Positions 61,159 to 64,000 of a stretch of 64,000 nt of DNA are shown one piece after another; positions within the stretch are counted from its first letter, which is position 1, and each line of letters opens with the position of its first letter. The DNA is taken from positions 94,115 to 158,114 of the forward strand of contig JBDHTX010000007.1 in assembly GCA_039808885.1 (NCBI GenBank), written 5' to 3'. A model generated the notes under the pieces. That model was not told the DNA's origin, searched no databases, and saw only the letters and a list, made by a program, of their open reading frames with translations. The DNA is from Dongia_A sp039808885. GTDB taxonomy: Bacteria; Pseudomonadota; Alphaproteobacteria; Dongiales; Dongiaceae. The translations under genes and the position numbers were made by a program.

Positions 61159-61521
61159 TCAGTGAGCGAATGCGGTTTGTTCGTGTCCTACCAAGAATTG
61201 ACGAGCGTGCCGGAGGATTCGTGAGACCGCCTTGCTGATAGCCATCTTGCTAACGCCAAGCGTGTAGGCGATCTCCGTCTGCGTCCTATCCTCCCAAAAC
61301 AAGGACTGGATAATGATGCGGTCGCGTTGAGGAAGGTCGTCGACAAACCTATTCACCGCCGCGATGGCTTCAGACCGCTCTGCACACGCATCTGGTCCGG
61401 GCCAATCGCCTGCGATATTGAAGTCGACGAGACCGTCCGCATCGATCTCAAAGAGCGCGTCAAGGGAAAGGATGGGACGAAAAGCCCCAGGAAACACGTA
61501 CGAATCGGCATCTAGCCGCAT
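61159..61521 (-). CDS. Sigma-70 region 4-like regulator
   Basis: 120 residues. A C-terminal sigma region 4-like helix-turn-helix is seen at 79-105 (DRTQTEIAYTLGVSKMAISKAVSRILRHARQ), with the preceding LPQRDRIIIQSLFWE, which resembles region 4 of sigma-70 factors. The first ~50 residues do not resemble sigma region 2. It starts at ATG 61521 after a perfect GGAGG. Its stop TGA is immediately followed by an ATG of the ATPase frame, so it is the first gene of the cassette. Likely transcriptional control of the cassette. Confidence 0.78.
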   Translation of the reverse strand: MRLDADSYVFPGAFRPILSLDALFEIDADGLVDFNIAGDWPGPDACAERSEAIAAVNRFVDDLPQRDRIIIQSLFWEDRTQTEIAYTLGVSKMAISKAVSRILRHARQFLVGHEQTAFAH

Positions 61522-61536
61522 GGGTAGCCTCCATCG

Positions 61537-61548
61537 GGTTTACAAACC
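61537..61548. promoter_or_regulatory. Palindrome next to the sigma-like gene start (shared 8-mer)
   Basis: GGTTTACAAACC (palindrome with a 2-base centre) contains GTTTACAA (61538-61545). The inverse, TTGTAAAC, lies at 61659-61666 in the presumed promoter of the opposite-strand GIY-YIG gene. The two sites bracket the divergent gap and could be bound by one regulator. Confidence 0.35.
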
Positions 61549-61653
61549 AAAGGAGGCCCACAGCAAACGTGCTTGGAGTTGATCCGCTCGTTTTTCCGGC
61601 AGCGATTTCCGCCACCAAGCGAACCCCCTATATATTCATCCTACAACATTCGG

Positions 61654-61682
61654 TTGACTTGTAAACTCATTCGGCGAAATTT
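61654..61682 (+). promoter_or_regulatory. Candidate promoter for the GIY-YIG gene
   Basis: TTGACT (61654-61659) and AAATTT (61677-61682), 17 bases apart, precede the ATG at 61706 by 24 bases. The -35 is good, the -10 is weak. TTGTAAAC (61659-61666) overlaps the -35/spacer. Confidence 0.35.
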
Positions 61683-61705
61683 TTGCCGATCCATCTGGAG
61701 CAGCC

Positions 61706-62068
61706 ATGAGCGGTTACATTTATTGCCTCTATTCAACACTGGACGGCATTCCACGGTATCTGGGCCGGACGGACGAGAAGGTCAGCTATCAGTTCAAACG
61801 GCTTGTAACGAGCGCGCTGGACAAAGAGCCTGGGCCTGTCCTGGACTGGATTCGCAACGTATGGCGCGGGGGGGACGACGTTGCCGTATTCACGCTTCAG
61901 GAAGGCGTCGCTCCCGAAGACTTTCCGATGTTCGAGCAGTATTGGACGGACCAGTTTGGCGCACTTCTAAGCACCATGAATGTGGATTCGAAAGCGCCAC
62001 CGACACAGATTGCTCAACAGGTGATCGCAGCACTGCAATCTCAGCTAGAGCTTGTCAAAAAGACCTAA
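61706..62068 (+). CDS. GIY-YIG-like small protein
   Basis: 120 residues. The N-terminus GYIYCLYSTLDGIPRYLGRT has the Y-I-Y...Y-L-G-R-T pattern of a GIY-YIG nuclease core; helical segments follow with VLDWIRNVWRGG and EDFPMFEQYW, where the glutamate could supply the metal ligand. GIY-YIG proteins cut DNA in repair, homing or restriction. It is divergent from the sigma-like/ATPase/DUF4338 cassette and shares its lower GC, so it was probably acquired with it. Confidence 0.75.
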   Translation: MSGYIYCLYSTLDGIPRYLGRTDEKVSYQFKRLVTSALDKEPGPVLDWIRNVWRGGDDVAVFTLQEGVAPEDFPMFEQYWTDQFGALLSTMNVDSKAPPTQIAQQVIAALQSQLELVKKT

Positions 62069-62081
62069 TCGAATCAGATGT

Positions 62082-62927
62082 CTAGGCCACAAAGCTGTCT
62101 GTATTCCGCACAATCCCCTCGATCACCCCATTGATCCGCTCATGCGCATGGCCGTACCACGACCCATGCCCCAGCCCTTCCAGCAGATGCAGCCGCGCCC
62201 CCGGAATGAGCCGCGCCACTTCCTCGCCGTCCTGGGGCGGGGCCTGGACGTCCTCGGCGAAGGCGAGGACGTGGACGGGGACCTGCACGCCGGGCAGCTG
62301 CGCGCGCTGGTCGAAGCGGAGCGAGGCGTCCCATTGCGGGACCAGGCTTTCCTCGTTCTCGCCCGAGTCCATCCATTCGAGCATCAGCGCCTTCAGCTTC
62401 GGCCACAGCACGCGGTCGCCGAGCGCCTTGGCCGGGTAGAGCATGGCGGCGTAGTGGGTGACGCCCATCATGCCGTCGAGCCGGCCGCCCCGGCGGCGGA
62501 ACTCGATCTCCGCCTCCTGGTAGTCCCAGCCCCAGCCGGTGCTCCACGCCCCCGTCCCCATCAGGATGGCGGCGCGCACCAGATCCGGCCGGTCGATGCA
62601 GAGCTGCTGCACGATGGCCGAGCCGAGCGAGGTGCCGATGAAGATGGCCTTGCCGCCGGCCACGGCCTGGCTCAGCTCCGCGAGGTCGCGGGCGAAGCTC
62701 TCGATCGGCCAGGGCATGGGGGCGGCGCAGCGCGTGGCGCCGATGCCGCGGTTGTCGAAGACGAGGTTGCGGAACGACTTCGAGAAGTGGGGCGTCTGGA
62801 AGCGGTGCCAGTCGCGCCCCATGGTGCCGCCGCCGCCGACCCAGACCAGCATCGGCGCATCCGGGCTGCCCTTAGGCCCGACGATCTCGTACCAGATCTC
62901 GGCCTCGGTCCCCTTGAAATGCGGCAT
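62082..62927 (-). CDS. Alpha/beta hydrolase
   Basis: 281 residues, alpha/beta-hydrolase fold. Nucleophile elbow FIGTSLGSAIVQQL (Ser), oxyanion loop VWVGGGGTMG, NRGIGATR region and C-terminal GLGHGSWYGH for the catalytic His. Substrate unknown (serine hydrolase/esterase type). ATG at 62927 follows AAAGGACCGCTCC. Codon use is back to high GC, so the acquired segment ends at about 62080. Confidence 0.85.
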   Translation of the reverse strand: MPHFKGTEAEIWYEIVGPKGSPDAPMLVWVGGGGTMGRDWHRFQTPHFSKSFRNLVFDNRGIGATRCAAPMPWPIESFARDLAELSQAVAGGKAIFIGTSLGSAIVQQLCIDRPDLVRAAILMGTGAWSTGWGWDYQEAEIEFRRRGGRLDGMMGVTHYAAMLYPAKALGDRVLWPKLKALMLEWMDSGENEESLVPQWDASLRFDQRAQLPGVQVPVHVLAFAEDVQAPPQDGEEVARLIPGARLHLLEGLGHGSWYGHAHERINGVIEGIVRNTDSFVA

Positions 62928-63093
62928 GGAGCGGTCCTTTCCGGCGGCTGTCCCGTGGCGGGAGCCCTTCATAAAGCGCCGCCGCCCGGGCCGGCAATCC
63001 CGCCTTATCCACAGAAACGGCGCGTTCTGCTATGATCGTCGGCAACCGACTCGCGCGAGGGCAACGCGCCGCTTTGGGGCAAGGAGCAGGAGC

Positions 63094-63885
63094 ATGAACA
63101 GGATCGCGGCCAGGATCGGCATCGGCACCGGAATCGCGGCCAATATCTCCGCTGGCATCGCCAGGCAGATCACCGGCGGGCTGGCGCGGCTTTCGGCCGG
63201 CGCGCGGGCGCATTTCGCCGCGCCGCGGCGGCGGATCGGAAAGCGGGCGGGGCTGGAACTCGGGCTGTTGGCGGGCGGGGCCGCGGCGGTCAGCCTCGCG
63301 CTCTGCGCCGCCATGCCGGCTGGGGCGCAGACGCAGCCGCTGCAATACATGCTGCCGGGCAAGCAGGCGGGCGTCACCCTCACCATCAAGGCGGGACCCG
63401 TCACCTATAGCGGCGCCACGCTGGCGGTCTCCGGAGCGCAGGTAGGCCCGTTCCGGGCGCAGCCGCGTTTCGCCACCAGCGTCGGGCATTTCGCGGTCGC
63501 GCAGCTGCCGGCCCGGCCGCAGCAGATCGTGGTGCCGAGCGGCAACGCCTATGGCTGCCCGCCCTGGGGGTCGTCGGCCTACAGCGTGCCGTTGTATGAC
63601 TACCGCGCCGACCGCTACGCCCGGCGCGGCTACGCCTATGGCTACGGCTATGGCTACAATTACGGCTATGGCTACGCCCAGGGCGTGGCGGCGGGGCAGC
63701 AGGCCGCCGCGGTCGCTACCGGCGCCTTCAACGAGCCGGCGGGCTACACCTATGTCGGCCTGACCGAGACGCCGCGGCCGAGCTTCGAGCCGCTCATCGT
63801 GCGCGTCGCCGGCGCGCCGGCGAAGAGCGGCCCGATGCCGGTGGTGCACCGCCCGGCCGGCAAGAACTACATCCACATCGACTAG
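63094..63885 (+). CDS. Gly/Tyr-rich protein of unknown function
   Basis: 263 residues. A basic first part (RIAARIGIGTGIAANISAG) and a hydrophobic segment at about 50-75 (GLELGLLAGGAAAVSLALC) ending in AMPAGAQ suggest export or membrane anchoring. A GYAYGYGYGYNYGYGYAQG tract lies at about 180-200. ATG at 63094 follows AAGGAGCAGGAGC. A longer frame from 62539 is antisense to the hydrolase gene. The stop TAG lies in the CTAG target of the next IS element. Confidence 0.65.
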   Translation: MNRIAARIGIGTGIAANISAGIARQITGGLARLSAGARAHFAAPRRRIGKRAGLELGLLAGGAAAVSLALCAAMPAGAQTQPLQYMLPGKQAGVTLTIKAGPVTYSGATLAVSGAQVGPFRAQPRFATSVGHFAVAQLPARPQQIVVPSGNAYGCPPWGSSAYSVPLYDYRADRYARRGYAYGYGYGYNYGYGYAQGVAAGQQAAAVATGAFNEPAGYTYVGLTETPRPSFEPLIVRVAGAPAKSGPMPVVHRPAGKNYIHID

Positions 63886-64000
63886 GTTCTGTACTCATAA
63901 GGGGATTCCCTTGCGGGCGGGATTGTGATTCAAACTCCGTAGACGAGAGGGAGTTTGGTCATGGCTCGCTTCGATCTGTCGGACCGGGAGTGGTCGATCA
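63886..64000 (+). mobile_element. IS5-family insertion sequence, left end (truncated by window)
   Basis: GTTCTGTACTCATAAGG at 63886 looks like the terminal inverted repeat. The preceding four bases CTAG (63882-63885) fit the CTAG target duplicated by IS5/IS427-type elements. The transposase starts at 63961. The right end is outside the window. Confidence 0.7.
63961..64000 (+). CDS. IS5-family transposase, N-terminus (partial)
   Basis: The first 13 codons read MARFDLSDREWSI, the usual start of IS5-family (DDE) transposases, followed in relatives by a conserved pattern of Q-P-L-L-P. The rest lies beyond the window. AGGGAG precedes the ATG. Confidence 0.75.
   Translation, partial: MARFDLSDREWSI

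Noticed and set aside
57147..61521. A standard Druantia system
   Set aside because: Only a DruA-like protein is present; the DruE helicase that defines Druantia is not found in the window.

Overview
The window is high-GC chromosomal DNA of an alphaproteobacterium, probably of the Rhodospirillales/Hyphomicrobiales type. The pointers are very high GC, DUF2336 and DUF3035 proteins, ileS-lspA next to a tandem pair of M16 peptidases, and argD-argF-hslO in one direction. Most genes are ordinary and tightly packed, with many ATGA overlaps. Two stretches are clearly less GC-rich and look acquired: about 35.8-36.8 kb (one HEPN-like gene beside a tRNA-Leu) and 57.1-62.1 kb (a DruA-like/GHKL ATPase/sigma-like cassette plus a GIY-YIG gene).

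Layout. 1-7.9 kb, minus strand: end of a DUF2062 gene, then a six-gene membrane complex related to hydrogenase-4/complex I (hyfB-C-E-F-G-I order) led by a small XRE regulator. Its large subunit lacks three of the four NiFe-binding cysteines, so it should be an Ehr-type complex and not a hydrogenase. 8-10.6 kb: MttB-family methyltransferase and zinc alcohol dehydrogenase. 10.8-14.8 kb: GH15 hydrolase, otsA and otsB (trehalose). 14.9-22.6 kb: beta-CASP RNA-processing-type hydrolase, LysR, isochorismatase-like hydrolase, GntR with a DapA-family aldolase/lyase, PAS protein, and a PAS histidine kinase facing its likely LuxR-type response regulator.

22.9-35.6 kb is a carbohydrate/polyol uptake and catabolism region. 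A DeoR regulator, class II aldolase, FGGY kinase and glycerol-1-phosphate-dehydrogenase homologue form one operon, divergent from a binding protein and ABC transporter. A second DeoR regulator, a HAD phosphatase and a TIM-barrel protein then face an orphan binding protein across an operator-rich gap.

37-49.3 kb is core: DUF2336, PBP1A-type peptidoglycan synthase, two M16 peptidases, DUF3035 lipoprotein, lspA, ileS, ribF and a MaoC hydratase. 49.5-53.2 kb holds two toxin-antitoxin pairs (HigBA-like; PIN/RHH), a MarR regulator facing an arginase-family gene, and a lipoprotein. 53.4-57.0 kb is hslO, argF, argD. The acquired cassette follows. The end holds an alpha/beta hydrolase, a Gly/Tyr-rich exported or membrane protein, and the first 115 bp of an IS5-family element inserted exactly at that gene's stop codon.

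Small-scale structure: GC-rich palindromic elements of two families sit between several genes. Three independent perfect 15-bp tandem duplications lie at gene 3' ends. Paired palindromic operators precede several regulator-linked genes. The best candidate for an undescribed system is 57.1-61.5 kb: a sigma-70-region-4-like regulator, a MORC/Hsp90-like GHKL ATPase and a DUF4338 (DruA-like) protein, without the DruE helicase that defines Druantia.
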